A stretch of 64,000 nt of DNA from Bradyrhizobium sp. SRS-191 (GTDB lineage: Bacteria > Pseudomonadota > Alphaproteobacteria > Rhizobiales > Xanthobacteraceae): contig NZ_JANBVS010000003.1 in the NCBI RefSeq assembly GCF_024586915.1, forward strand, positions 62,001-126,000, read 5' to 3'. Under the pieces are notes generated by a model. It saw nothing but the letters and a program-made list of their open reading frames with translations, had not been told where the DNA came from and ran no database searches. A program made the position numbers and the translations under genes. Shown in pieces: positions 35,506 to 44,781 of the stretch; the first letter of the stretch is position 1, and the number at the start of each line of letters is the position of its first letter.

Positions 35506-35520
35506 TCGAAAAAGTTCGAA
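35506..35520 (-). promoter_or_regulatory. Candidate autoregulatory ECF promoter element
   Basis: TTCGAACTTTTTCGA on the minus strand, about 25-37 bases before the sigma ATG. It shares TCGAACTTT-N-TC with the element before the CMD gene. If used as -35, the transcript would begin almost at the ATG, which fits the missing ribosome-binding site and suggests a leaderless message. Confidence 0.45.
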
Positions 35521-35716
35521 CCCGCCGCGATTTTTGCCGTGGCTGACGCGCATTCCGTTCCTCAGCGGTGAGGACGCTCAGGGGCCCACTCTTCCTTGTC
35601 GTCCCGATGCCGGCCGACGGACTTGCCGACCTCCCTGCGTTCGGCGCTCTGCGGATCGTGCCCGCGACGGCTCCACCTGACTTGCGCAGGGAATGGCCGG
35701 TGGCTTTCGCCTCTGC

Positions 35717-36583
35717 CTATCGTCCCCAACGGTCCTGCCAGATCTTCTCGCCGATCGTGCAGGAGACCCGCGGCTCCTTGTTGCCGTCGTCGGCGACCGG
35801 GACGATGCGCGGCGGCGGCTGACGGCCGGCGACCTCCATCAGCAGCTTGGTGCGGATGGCCTCCTTGAACTCGTCGCGGCTCTTGATCGTGACCACGAAC
35901 GAGCCGCGGCCGCCGGTGACGCAATCCTTGTAGTAGAGGTCGAGATTCTCGATATCCATCGTCGAGTAGGACGGCTCCTTGACCATGATCGGCAGGCCGT
36001 TGATGGTGATGCCCTTGTTGACCGCCTCGTCGCGCGCGAGCGTCACCGGCGTAGGCCCGTTGTTGTTCGGCCCGTCGCCGGAGATGTCGATGACGCGGCG
36101 CAGCCCGCGATAGGGATTGTCGTCGAACAGCGGCATCGCGAAGTAGATCGCGCCGGAGATCGAGGTGCGCGAGGCCCTTCGGATCGGCGTCTTCATGATC
36201 TCGGCGGCGACGGCGTCGGCGCTCTCAGGCCCGTCGATCACGCGCCAGGGAATGATGATCTTCTGATCGCTCGCGGCGGCCCATTCGAAATAGGTCACGG
36301 CGATACGGCCATGCACGCCGTTCTTCAGCGCCTGCAGGAACTCGCGCGAGCTGAGCGCCTGGGCATAGCCTTCGCGCTGGATGGCGAGCTCGTCGAGATC
36401 CATCGAGTAGGACACGTCGACCGCCAGGATCAGCTCGACGTCGACGGAGGCTTCCTTCTCGCTCATCTGCTGAGCGGACTTGCCGCCCGGTGCTGCCGCG
36501 ACCGTGGCGACGTCGCCGCCAGCCAAGATACCAGCAAAGGCGCCCAACGCACACGCCGCCCCGATCGAGATCCACCAGCGCAT
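35717..36583 (-). CDS. DUF1194 (VWA-domain) secreted protein
   Basis: 288 residues. A hydrophobic N-terminal signal (about 1-30) is followed by a von Willebrand factor A domain: VELILAVDVSYSMDLDEL is the MIDAS motif (DxSxS), and RRVIDISGDGPNNNG is the later metal-coordinating segment. This matches the DUF1194 family, common and uncharacterised in Rhizobiales. The ATG at 36583 has GGAGG 7 bases upstream and beats an earlier in-frame ATG. It probably works outside the cytoplasm in protein contacts. Confidence 0.88.
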   Translation of the reverse strand: MRWWISIGAACALGAFAGILAGGDVATVAAAPGGKSAQQMSEKEASVDVELILAVDVSYSMDLDELAIQREGYAQALSSREFLQALKNGVHGRIAVTYFEWAAASDQKIIIPWRVIDGPESADAVAAEIMKTPIRRASRTSISGAIYFAMPLFDDNPYRGLRRVIDISGDGPNNNGPTPVTLARDEAVNKGITINGLPIMVKEPSYSTMDIENLDLYYKDCVTGGRGSFVVTIKSRDEFKEAIRTKLLMEVAGRQPPPRIVPVADDGNKEPRVSCTIGEKIWQDRWGR

Positions 36584-36817
36584 CAGCTGCCCTCCAATCG
36601 CGTCGGATGATGGTGACACGCAATCCCCGGTCAGCAAAGCGGGAACGCACGGGTCCATTCACATTCCAGTTAGTTTCCTGGGCCTGCCCGGATGTTGATC
36701 AGCTCGGCGGCCGCGTGCCGTCTTCGACCGGCGGCTCCGCACCCCGTGGTTTCCCGGAGCGGCTGAAGGCTGTATTGTGGCGGCCGCCGCATCAGGAACA
36801 CAGGGCGTGCATCTCAC

Positions 36818-37123
36818 ATGAACGACGCCGTCGCCAAACCGAAGACGAAGGTCCGCACCAAGGTCGAGCGGCCCCGGCTCTACAAGGTCATCCTCGTCAA
36901 TGACGACTTCACGCCGCGTGACTTCGTCACGATGATCCTGAAGGCGGAATTCCGCATGACCGAGGACCAGGCCTACAAGGTCATGATCACGGCCCATAAG
37001 CTCGGCGTCTGCGTGGTGGCCGTGTTCACCAAGGACGTCGCCGAAACCAAGGCGACACGCGCGACGGATGCCGGGCGCGCCAAGGGTTATCCGCTGCTGT
37101 TCACCACCGAGCCGGAGGAGTGA
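36818..37123 (+). CDS. clpS: ATP-dependent Clp protease adaptor
   Basis: 101-residue ClpS, which binds the ClpA N-domain and delivers N-degron substrates. LYKVILVNDDFTPRDFVTMIL contains the substrate-pocket Asn-Asp-Asp, and MITAHKLGVCVVAVFTKDVAETKA is the conserved second half. The N-terminus is a short flexible tail. clpA is not in the window. It is convergent with the adenylate cyclase gene, 9 bases apart. Confidence 0.95.
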   Translation: MNDAVAKPKTKVRTKVERPRLYKVILVNDDFTPRDFVTMILKAEFRMTEDQAYKVMITAHKLGVCVVAVFTKDVAETKATRATDAGRAKGYPLLFTTEPEE

Positions 37124-37132
37124 GGCGGCGAA

Positions 37133-38332
37133 CTAATTGCCTTCCTCGCGCAGCCCGAACACCCGCTGCTCCGTCGAGAGGCCGGCGATCGGGAATTCGC
37201 CGAGATCGGTCCAGAGATCGGTCACGGGCTCCGGACAGGCGCCGGCAAAGGCCTCGGAGGCGACCACCGTCCGCTTCAGCCGAGCCGCGATCTTCTCCAG
37301 CCGGGCCGCCAGATTGACGGCCGGGCCGATGCAGGTGAAATCGAGCCGGTTGCCGCCGCCGATATTGCCATAGAGCAGCCGGCCGACATGCAGCGCGACG
37401 CCGAAGCGGAAGCGCTCGCCGATGCCGCCGGCCGCATATTCGAGCGCATCGACGCGGGCCCGCGATGCGCGCGCCGCCGTCAGTACGCGATTGCAGACTT
37501 CGGCCGGATCGCCGCCCTGGCGACGGATTGGGAACACCGCGAGTAGGCCATCGCCCATGAACTTCAGCACCTCGCCGCCCTGCTCGCGGATCGGCTCGAC
37601 CTGGCAATCAAAGTACTGGTTGAGGATCTCGACCACGTCCTCGGCCGGCAGCCGGTCGGACAAGGGCGTGAAGCCGCGCAGGTCGGACAGCCAGATCGCC
37701 GCGTCCATGGCGTCGGTGTGGCCACGGCGGATCTGGCCGCCGAGGATGCGCTCGCCGGCGCTGTTGCCGACATAGGTGTCGAGCAGCATCGAGGCGGTCC
37801 GGCGCAGCGTGACGATCTCGGTGTAGCGCGCCAGAGCCGGCGCCAGCGAGCGGATCGCGTTCAGCTGCTCCTCGGTGAAACCGCCCGGGCTCCTGGTGGT
37901 CCAGCTCGCGGCGTGGATGGCCCGGTCGATGAAGGTCAGAGGCAGGCTGACATAGTCGGTGACGCCTTCGGCGCGCAGATCCATCAGGATCGGAAACTGC
38001 TCGGCCAGGGGACCACGCGGATCGGCCCTGAACTCGGTGCCCTGCTCGAACACGCGGGCGAGCGGACTGTCGCGGTACATCGGGCTGCTCTCGAAACCGA
38101 AAGCGACCGTGCCCATCTCGACCTCCGCTCCCTGACGCCAGATGAAGCTGCGGCCGGCGATGTCGGGATGCAGGGTGCGGACGAACACGCCGACGCGCCA
38201 CAAGGGGATGCCGAGGTCCATCAGCCGCGCGCAGCATTCGGCCATCATCTCGCTCGGCGTCGCGGTGGAACGCGCGCCGTCGACCAGCCACTCCTTGATG
38301 TCCTGCAGCTTGGAGATGTCCATGGCCGACAT
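37133..38332 (-). CDS. Class III adenylate/guanylate cyclase
   Basis: 399 residues. The N-terminal region (about 20-190) looks like a sensory GAF-like domain. The cyclase domain runs from about 210 to 390: WLSDLRGFTPLSDRL and FMGDGLLAVFP hold the two metal-binding aspartates, and FTCIGPAVNLAARLEKIA holds the transition-state Asn and Arg. All catalytic residues look intact. The enzyme would make cAMP in response to an unknown signal. Rhizobia carry many such cyclases. It is transcribed from a separate unit between clpS and aroC. Confidence 0.9.
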   Translation of the reverse strand: MSAMDISKLQDIKEWLVDGARSTATPSEMMAECCARLMDLGIPLWRVGVFVRTLHPDIAGRSFIWRQGAEVEMGTVAFGFESSPMYRDSPLARVFEQGTEFRADPRGPLAEQFPILMDLRAEGVTDYVSLPLTFIDRAIHAASWTTRSPGGFTEEQLNAIRSLAPALARYTEIVTLRRTASMLLDTYVGNSAGERILGGQIRRGHTDAMDAAIWLSDLRGFTPLSDRLPAEDVVEILNQYFDCQVEPIREQGGEVLKFMGDGLLAVFPIRRQGGDPAEVCNRVLTAARASRARVDALEYAAGGIGERFRFGVALHVGRLLYGNIGGGNRLDFTCIGPAVNLAARLEKIAARLKRTVVASEAFAGACPEPVTDLWTDLGEFPIAGLSTEQRVFGLREEGN

Positions 38333-38375
38333 TAAGCGAGCCGTGTGACAACGGCAAACACGCGGCGTCGAACGC

Positions 38376-39461
38376 TTACCCGACCTGGCCGCGATGGCGC
38401 AGCAGATGGTCGGCGAGCACGCAGGCCATCATCGCCTCGCCGACGGGAACCGCGCGGATGCCGACGCAGGGGTCGTGACGGCCCTTGGTCAGGATCTCCG
38501 TCTCGTGGCCGGCCCGGTCGACGGTCTGCCGCGGCGTCAGGATCGACGAGGTCGGCTTGACCGCGAAGCGCACCACGATCGGCTGGCCCGTGGCGATGCC
38601 GCCGAGGATGCCGCCGGCGTTGTTGGACAGGAAGCGCGTGCCGTCATTGGCGGAGCGCATCTCGTCGGCATTCTCCTCGCCGGTGAGTTCGGCGGCAGCA
38701 AAGCCGGCGCCGATCTCGACGCCTTTCACCGCGTTGATGCTCATCATCGCCGCGGCGAGGTCGGCGTCGAGCTTGCCGTAGAGCGGCGCGCCGAGGCCGG
38801 CCGGGACGCCTTCGGCCGTGATCTCCAGCACCGCGCCGATCGAGGAGCCGGACTTCCGGATCCCGTCGAGATAGGTCTCGAAGAACGCCGCCTTGTCCTT
38901 GTCGGGACAGAAGAACGGATTGCGTGCGATCTCGTCCCAGTCCCACTTGTCACGGTCGATCTTGTGCGGGCCCATCTGCACCAGAGCGCCGCGCACCTTC
39001 ACGCCGGCGATGATCTTGCGCGCGATGGCGCCGGCCGCGACCCGCGTGGCGGTCTCGCGCGCCGAGGAGCGGCCGCCGCCGCGGTAATCGCGCAGGCCGT
39101 ATTTGGCTTCATAGGTGAAGTCGGCATGGCCCGGACGAAACTTGTCCTTGATCTCGGAATAGTCCTTCGAGCGCTGGTCGGTATTCTCGATCTCAAGCGC
39201 GATCGGCGTGCCGGTGGTGACCTGCGCGCCGCTGTCGGGATCGGCCATGACGCCGGACAGGATCCTCACCTGGTCCGGCTCCTGGCGCTGGGTGGTGAAG
39301 CGCGACTGGCCGGGGCGGCGGCGGTCGAGATCGGTCTGGATCTCCGCGGCCTCCAGCGGAATCCGCGGCGGGCAGCCGTCGACCACGCAGCCGATGGCCA
39401 CGCCATGGCTCTCGCCGAAGGTGGTGACGCGGAACATGTGGCCGAAGGTGTTGAAGGACAT
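38376..39461 (-). CDS. aroC: Chorismate synthase
   Basis: 361 residues, the normal length. The enzyme converts EPSP to chorismate with reduced FMN, ending the shikimate pathway. [18 protein letters not shown] is the N-terminal signature, [18 protein letters not shown] the second, and [17 protein letters not shown] the third. The gene starts 43 bases before the adenylate cyclase on the same strand. A family A repeat separates it from the phosphatase gene upstream. Confidence 0.97.
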   Translation of the reverse strand: MSFNTFGHMFRVTTFGESHGVAIGCVVDGCPPRIPLEAAEIQTDLDRRRPGQSRFTTQRQEPDQVRILSGVMADPDSGAQVTTGTPIALEIENTDQRSKDYSEIKDKFRPGHADFTYEAKYGLRDYRGGGRSSARETATRVAAGAIARKIIAGVKVRGALVQMGPHKIDRDKWDWDEIARNPFFCPDKDKAAFFETYLDGIRKSGSSIGAVLEITAEGVPAGLGAPLYGKLDADLAAAMMSINAVKGVEIGAGFAAAELTGEENADEMRSANDGTRFLSNNAGGILGGIATGQPIVVRFAVKPTSSILTPRQTVDRAGHETEILTKGRHDPCVGIRAVPVGEAMMACVLADHLLRHRGQVG

Positions 39462-39486
39462 GAGCTGATCACCAATCGAAAAAACC

Positions 39487-39568
39487 GTCGTTCCGGGATG
39501 GTCCGAAGGACCAGACCCGGAACCTCGAGATTCCGGGTTCGCCTCTCACGAGGCGCCCCGGAACGACA
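39487..39568. repeat. Dispersed palindromic repeat, family A copy 3
   Basis: Outer arms GTCGTTCCGGG and CCCCGGAACGAC bound an 82-base unit with internal dyads (GGTCCGAAGGACC and GAGGCGCC/GCCTCTC-like). It is intergenic between aroC and the phosphatase gene. Confidence 0.8.
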
Positions 39569-39577
39569 GGCATGAAA

Positions 39578-40177
39578 CTAACCGAACTTCTCGAACCCGT
39601 TCTCGCCGAACACATACACCGCGCCCTGCTGGATCGGCAGGTCGACGGCGCGGGTCGGCGTTTCGAAGCCGAGCGCGACCATCAGCGCCCGCGCGGTGCC
39701 GCCATGGGCGACCGCGACGGTATCGCCTGTCAGCCCATCATACCAGTCGCGGACCCGGCGCTCGACATCGGCATAGGTCTCGCCGCCTTCCGGCGCCAGG
39801 GTCCATTTCTCGGTCAGTCGCTTGGCATAGAAGACCGGGTCGGCAGCCTGCATCTCCGGCAGGGTCGCGCCCTCCCATTTGCCATAGCCGATCTCGCGCA
39901 GCCGCGCGTCGAGGCCGTAGTCCGCCACCGGCAGCTTCAAGGTCTCGCGCACCAGCTCCATGGTCGCGCGGGCGCGGATCAGCGGGCTTGCGACATACGG
40001 CAAGCGCGCCGCGTCATCGCCGTTGCGCGCGACCAGCTCGCTGAGGATGTTGCCGGCCTGCACCGCCTGGACGCGGCCGAGCGCGTTCAGCGGGATGTCC
40101 TGCGTGCCCTGCAGCCGGCCGAGCGCATTCCATTCCGTCTCGCCGTGGCGGATGTAGTAGATCGTGGGCCGGGGCAT
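39578..40177 (-). CDS. Histidine phosphatase (phosphoglycerate mutase-like) family protein
   Basis: 199 residues. YYIRHGETEWN is the N-terminal RHG phosphohistidine motif, and VAVAHGGTARALM holds the second catalytic histidine. REIGYGKWEG is the middle helix with the conserved Glu/Asp. It would be a cofactor-independent phosphatase or mutase with an uncertain small-molecule substrate. It follows fabI by about 24 bases on the same strand and may share its transcript. Confidence 0.88.
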   Translation of the reverse strand: MPRPTIYYIRHGETEWNALGRLQGTQDIPLNALGRVQAVQAGNILSELVARNGDDAARLPYVASPLIRARATMELVRETLKLPVADYGLDARLREIGYGKWEGATLPEMQAADPVFYAKRLTEKWTLAPEGGETYADVERRVRDWYDGLTGDTVAVAHGGTARALMVALGFETPTRAVDLPIQQGAVYVFGENGFEKFG

Positions 40178-40201
40178 TGCAGGCGATCAGCTATTCTTTG
40201 G

Positions 40202-41035
40202 CTATTCCTTGGCGCCGACGGAGTTGCTGAGCGAGATGTCCGGCGCCTCCGGCCGCTTCATGCCGACGACATGATAGCCGGAATCGACGTGATGCACCTC
40301 GCCGGTCACGCCGCGCGACATGTCGGACAAGAGATACAGCGCGCTATCGCCGACTTCGTCGATCGTCACGGTCCGGCGCAGCGGCGCGTTGTACTCGTTC
40401 CACTTCAGGATATAGCGGAAGTCGCCGATGCCCGACGCGGCCAGCGTCTTGATGGGACCGGCCGAGATCGCGTTAACGCGGATGTTCTTCTCGCCGAGAT
40501 CGGCGGCGAGATAGCGCACGCTGGCTTCCAGCGCGGCCTTGGCGACCCCCATCACGTTGTAGTGCGGCATCCACTTCTCGGCGCCGTAATAGGTGAGCGT
40601 GATGATCGAGCCGCCGTCGGTCATCAGCTTCTCGGCGCGCTGCGCGATCGCAGTCAGCGAGTAGCAGCTGATCAGCATGCTCTTGGAGAAATTGTCCTGC
40701 GTGGTCTCGATGTAGCGGCCGTCGAGCTGGTCCTTGTCGGAGAAGGCGATGGCGTGGACGACGAAATCGATCTTGCCCCACTTCTCCTTCAGCACGTCGA
40801 ATACGGCGTCGATGGTCGAGGGATCGGTGACGTCACAATGGCCGAGCACGAGGCCGCCGAGCTCGGCGGCCAAGGGCTCGACCCGCTTCTTCAGCGCGTC
40901 GCCCTGATAGGTCAGCGCGATCTCGGCTCCCGCGGCGCGCGCGGCCTTGGCGATGCCCCAGGCGATCGAGCGGTTGTTGGCCACGCCGAGAACGACCCCG
41001 CGCTTGCCCTGCATCAAACCTGAAATCTGCGCCAT
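40202..41035 (-). CDS. fabI: Enoyl-[acyl-carrier-protein] reductase (NADH), FabI type
   Basis: 277 residues. It reduces trans-2-enoyl-ACP in fatty acid elongation. GVANNRSIAWGIAK is the nucleotide-binding loop, and HYNVMGVAKAALE contains the catalytic Tyr-x6-Lys pair typical of FabI. The start is the ATG that gives MAQISGLMQGKR; an ATG 12 bases earlier is in frame but lies further from family starts. Target of triclosan-type inhibitors in other bacteria. The paired phosphatase follows. Confidence 0.94.
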   Translation of the reverse strand: MAQISGLMQGKRGVVLGVANNRSIAWGIAKAARAAGAEIALTYQGDALKKRVEPLAAELGGLVLGHCDVTDPSTIDAVFDVLKEKWGKIDFVVHAIAFSDKDQLDGRYIETTQDNFSKSMLISCYSLTAIAQRAEKLMTDGGSIITLTYYGAEKWMPHYNVMGVAKAALEASVRYLAADLGEKNIRVNAISAGPIKTLAASGIGDFRYILKWNEYNAPLRRTVTIDEVGDSALYLLSDMSRGVTGEVHHVDSGYHVVGMKRPEAPDISLSNSVGAKE

Positions 41036-41240
41036 GCGGCTTCCCATCGAACTGATTATTAAGAAGTGGACGTACACCACCGGTCTGGCCCGGTACAGCC
41101 CCATTCCACCCGCTCTGTGGCAAAGTCCGGGCAGGACTTGCCGGGCCGGAATAGGCCTGTCATCGCGGGGTTATGATCGTTGCAAGGCGCGGTTGCGGCC
41201 CGCGTCGCTGTCACAAGGTTGGACGGCCGCCGGACACCCC

Positions 41241-41729
41241 ATGAGCGCGTTTCGCCAGAGCGTCGAGGCCATGATCCCGGCATTGCGCCGCTATGCAAGG
41301 GCCCTGGCGCGCGACATGGATGCGGCCGACGACCTCGTCCAGGATACCCTGGTGCGGGCACTGCGCTCCGAGCGGCTGTTCCTGGGTGGGGATCTGCGCA
41401 GCTGGCTGTATACGATCCTCACCAACCTGAACAAGAACCGCCGCCGGTCGCTGGCGCGGCGGCCGCATTTCATGCCGCTGCAGGACGACAATCCCGACGC
41501 CAGCGGCACCGAGGCCGAGGGCCGCGACATCGAGCGCGCGCTCGCGACCCTGGTGGAGGAGCAGCGCGCCGTGCTGCTGCTCGTGGTGCTCGAGGGCATG
41601 AGCTACCGCGAGGTCGCCGACATCCAGGGCGTCCCGATCGGCACCGTGATGTCGCGCCTTGCCCGCGCCCGTGCTCATGTCCGGGCGGTGCTCGAAGGTG
41701 AGCGGCCGGCGCTGCGGAGGGTGAAATGA
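41241..41729 (+). CDS. ECF-family RNA polymerase sigma factor
   Basis: 162 residues, with region 2 (about 10-80, ALARDMDAADDLVQDTLVRA) and region 4 (about 105-155, EGMSYREVADIQGVPIGTVMSRLARAR) and no other domain. The next gene codes for a membrane anti-sigma factor, so this is a signal-transducing ECF pair. Start ATG begins MSAFRQSVEAM. Its targets are unknown. It resembles the ECF factors paired with DUF/anti-sigma proteins in Rhizobiales but no specific group can be named. Confidence 0.9.
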   Translation: MSAFRQSVEAMIPALRRYARALARDMDAADDLVQDTLVRALRSERLFLGGDLRSWLYTILTNLNKNRRRSLARRPHFMPLQDDNPDASGTEAEGRDIERALATLVEEQRAVLLLVVLEGMSYREVADIQGVPIGTVMSRLARARAHVRAVLEGERPALRRVK

Positions 41730-41829
41730 ACCTGCGATCATCCGCACAAAAGCCGCGTGACCGCGGTCGCCTGACCAGGGCCGTTACGGCCGCCCATCGG
41801 GGCGGCCGCTCGACTGCAACGAGATCAAG

Positions 41830-42603
41830 ATGATGACCGAGCCGACCATTCCCGTCACCGAGGACGAACTGCACGCCTATGTCGACAACGAGCTGCCGGC
41901 GGAGCGCCGCAGCGATGTCGAGCGCTGGCTTGCAGCGCATCCGGCGGATGCCGAACGGGTGGAATCTTGGCGCAGCATGACGGCGGCCCTGCATGCCCGC
42001 TACGATGCGGTCATCAACGAGCCTGTGCCGCGACGCCTCGATCTGGATCGCCTGGATCACCGTCCGCGGCGCTGGATCATCGGCGCCGTCGCCGCGAGCA
42101 TCGTCGCCTTTGCGGTCGGCGGCGCCGTCGGCTGGGTCGCGCATGGCGCGGCCACCTCTCCCGCCCTGCTGCAGAACCTGGCCGGGGAGGCGCTCGACGC
42201 ACACCGGCTCTACGTCGTCGAGGTGCGCCATCCGGTCGAGGTTCCCGGCGACGAGAAGGCGCATCTGCAGCAATGGCTGACGAAGCGCTGCGGCCGCACC
42301 GTGCAGGCCCCCGAGTTGGAAGCCACCGGGCTGAAGCTCGTCGGTGGCCGGCTGCTGCCGGGCCCGACCGGCCCCGCCTCCTTCCTGATGTACGAGAGCG
42401 CCTCCGGCGAGCGCTTTACGGTGTATGCGACCAAGGTCGGGATCGAGGCGGCGCAGATGCGCTACACGGCGCAGGGCAATACCTCCGCGCTGTCCTGGGC
42501 GGAGCGCGGGGTCAGCTACGTCGTCAGCGGCGGCAGCGACCGGACACGTCTCACTCAGGTTGCACGCCTTGTTTATGACCAGTCCGAACGTGTGGGCGGC
42601 TAG
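41830..42603 (+). CDS. Membrane anti-sigma factor
   Basis: 257 residues. The N-terminal 75 residues match the anti-sigma fold that holds an ECF factor (ELHAYVDNELPAERRSDVER). One transmembrane helix lies at about 82-104 (IIGAVAASIVAFAVGGAVGW), and the C-terminal 150 residues are periplasmic. The zinc motif HxxxCxxC of ZAS-type anti-sigma factors is absent. It is 100 bases after the sigma gene. The ATGATG start permits either codon. Confidence 0.85.
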   Translation: MMTEPTIPVTEDELHAYVDNELPAERRSDVERWLAAHPADAERVESWRSMTAALHARYDAVINEPVPRRLDLDRLDHRPRRWIIGAVAASIVAFAVGGAVGWVAHGAATSPALLQNLAGEALDAHRLYVVEVRHPVEVPGDEKAHLQQWLTKRCGRTVQAPELEATGLKLVGGRLLPGPTGPASFLMYESASGERFTVYATKVGIEAAQMRYTAQGNTSALSWAERGVSYVVSGGSDRTRLTQVARLVYDQSERVGG

Positions 42604-42985
42604 CGGTCTGGTGTCGCCGGGACTCCGCTGACGCCGACCTCGTCGGGATTTCCGGCATCATCAGAAGCATTTGCGGCAGAGCTGCAAACGATAGCCTGAG
42701 GGGCGCCATCTTCACATCTCCTGGGCGGAGGACACGCCCAGGTCGACGCCGCAATTCCGTCACCGAAAATCTGGAATCAGGGCACGGACGCGTCTCAATA
42801 TCGCTCCGAAACTTCACGAAAAAATGAGGAGTGTTCGATCCGCCGATCGACACGGAAGCGGCCTCGATCGGGGTTTTGTACCGCGCTGGTCCCCCTTTCG
42901 AGGCCGCACTTTTTTCTCCCTTCAGCACGCCGATATCTGTGGCCCCGCGAGGGTCCGCCCACGGATGTGGGCGCATCGTTCGAGG

Positions 42986-43101
42986 CCTCATGGTTCGAGA
43001 CGCGCCGCGCGCGGCGCTCCTCACCATGAGGGGTAAAATTTTCACCCAGAATTCCGACCTCGTCCTGAGGAGCCCGCCGGAGGCGGGCGTCTCGAAGGAC
43101 G
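42986..43101. repeat. Dispersed repeat family B, copy 2
   Basis: Begins CCTCATGGTTCGAGACGCGC, then GCGCTCCTCACCATGAGGGG, and ends with GGCGGGCGTCTCGAAGGACG. It matches the copy at 16998-17112 through nearly its whole length. The 576-base spacer 42604-43179 holds nothing else I can recognise. Confidence 0.85.
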
Positions 43102-43179
43102 ATGAAGGCCACGGTAGGCGCCACGACCGACCGTCAACACGCATGCTGTCCGGCGAGCCCGCGAGCTTCGCCGGCTGTG

Positions 43180-44139
43180 TTACGAAAGATTGCTGCGCGG
43201 ATTGTAGGGATGCTTGTCGCGCCACTTGGTCATCAGCGCTTCCAGCTCGGCGTCGTTGCCGTCCGGCAGCACGATCTTGGTCGTGACGAACAGATCGCCC
43301 GCCGAGCCGTCGCTCTTCGGCAGGCCCTTGCCCTTCAGCCGGAAGGTCCGGCCGCTGGAGGTGTTCTTCGGGATCGACAGCTCGACCGCGCTGCCGAGCG
43401 TCGGCGCGCGCACCTTGGCACCGAGCACGGCTTCATACAGCGTGATCGGCAGATCGAGCCTGACGTCGCTGCCCTCGACCTTGAAGAACGGATGCGGCGC
43501 GATCTGGATCGTGATCAGGAGATCGCCGGGCCGGTGCCCCGGCGCGCTCTCGCCCTGCCCCTTGAGCCGGATCTGCTGGCCGGCGGTGACGCCGGCGGGA
43601 ACCTTGACGTTGAGCTCCTTGCCTGACGGCAGGCGCACGCGCTTCTCGCCGCCCTTGACGGACTCCTCGAGCGACACCGACATCGCGACCTTGAGGTCGA
43701 GGTCGACGCCGACGCCGCCGGTATCGAACTCGAACGGGCCGCCGCCGCCACGCCCACCGCGCGCGGCACCGCCGAACATGCTGTTCAGAATGTCCTCGAA
43801 GCCGCCGCCTCCCGCGAAGCCGCCACCAGGGCCGCCACTTCGGAAGCTATAGTTTTCGAAGCCACCGCCTGGACCGGCCCGGCCGGCGCCGCCGCCGGGG
43901 AAGCCTTGGAAACGCGGCTTGCCGTCGGCATCGATCTCCCCGCGATCGAACTGCTTCCGCTTCTCGTCGTCGCCCAGGATCTCGTTGGCCGAATTGATCT
44001 CGGCAAACCTGGCCGATGCCTTCGGGTCATCCTTGTTGCTGTCGGGATGATGCTTCTTGGCGAGCTTGCGATAGGCGCTCTTGATGGCCGCAGCGTTGGC
44101 GCTTCGCGGCACCCCCAAGACCTCATAGGGGTCGCGCAT
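43180..44139 (-). CDS. DnaJ C-terminal-domain co-chaperone (CbpA type)
   Basis: 319 residues. The J domain (1-70) has the HPD motif in KKHHPDSNKDD. A Gly/Phe-rich linker (about 78-118) leads to the two substrate-binding C-terminal domains (about 145-310). The DnaJ cysteine-rich zinc domain is missing, so it is of the CbpA/DnaJ type II kind. It would stimulate DnaK. It stands alone, next to a surface lipoprotein gene. Confidence 0.92.
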   Translation of the reverse strand: MRDPYEVLGVPRSANAAAIKSAYRKLAKKHHPDSNKDDPKASARFAEINSANEILGDDEKRKQFDRGEIDADGKPRFQGFPGGGAGRAGPGGGFENYSFRSGGPGGGFAGGGGFEDILNSMFGGAARGGRGGGGPFEFDTGGVGVDLDLKVAMSVSLEESVKGGEKRVRLPSGKELNVKVPAGVTAGQQIRLKGQGESAPGHRPGDLLITIQIAPHPFFKVEGSDVRLDLPITLYEAVLGAKVRAPTLGSAVELSIPKNTSSGRTFRLKGKGLPKSDGSAGDLFVTTKIVLPDGNDAELEALMTKWRDKHPYNPRSNLS

Positions 44140-44251
44140 CCGTCACGTCTCCTTACAGAAAGTCAGATACTAACCTATGGGCTCCCCGCCCGCTTTGCAT
44201 TTCATCTGGGGAGTCCGTTGTATTTTTGCAACGGGTTCCGGTGCGGTCCCG

Positions 44252-44761
44252 CTAGCTTTGCTGCCAGGGTTTGAGCGTCTGGATGTCCCAGCGTCCCCGC
44301 TCGATCCGGCAGGCTGAGCCCTGCAGCCACCGCTCGGTCCTGCCGTTGACATAGCTCGCCAGGAAATCCCGGCAAGTGCGGCCGCCGTCAGCGGTGTAGG
44401 ATTTGGCGATCGGCGTCACCGAGCCGCGGGCACCGGTCTGCGGATTCTGCCAGGGCTGGCTGGAATCCTTGCTGCCCTTGGTCAGCACGTCCGAGGCGGC
44501 GTTGCGGGCGAAGGCGAGATCGGCCTCGGTCGGCTCGCGCTCGGGCGGTGGGCTGATCGTGCCGGTGATCTCCGCATCCTCCATCTTGGCGAATGCCGAC
44601 TCGGGGCGCGACAGGCTGCAGCCGCCGCCGGACAAGCCGATTAGAATGAGTGTCAAAGCGGTGCCGGCATGACCGATCGCGGATAGGCCAAGCCGGACCG
44701 ATGCCCTATATAGGGCCGGACCAGAATGAACTCGCACGCGCCTGGCCGCGGGTGAACGCAA
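44252..44761 (-). CDS. RT0821/Lpp0805-type surface lipoprotein
   Basis: 169 residues. A lipobox-like GLSGGGC (about residue 48) marks a probable lipoprotein. The C-terminal region has the 17-kDa surface-antigen-like pattern [39 protein letters not shown]. The start is uncertain: the region before the hydrophobic segment is long and overlaps the pdxH leader on the other strand. It is divergent from pdxH. Confidence 0.8.
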   Translation of the reverse strand: MRSPAARRVRVHSGPALYRASVRLGLSAIGHAGTALTLILIGLSGGGCSLSRPESAFAKMEDAEITGTISPPPEREPTEADLAFARNAASDVLTKGSKDSSQPWQNPQTGARGSVTPIAKSYTADGGRTCRDFLASYVNGRTERWLQGSACRIERGRWDIQTLKPWQQS

Positions 44762-44781
44762 AACTCGGACTCCCCAAAGAC

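Noticed and set aside
41148..41181. EcfG-like GGAAT...CGTT before the ECF gene at 41241
   Set aside because: The spacing is about 25 bases instead of 16-17, so it does not fit the consensus.
42795..43124. Minus-strand Arg-rich frame with HGEERRARRVSNHEA-like sequence
   Set aside because: This is the translation of dispersed repeat family B, a pattern frequently annotated as a protein in this genus; it has no ribosome-binding site or domain.
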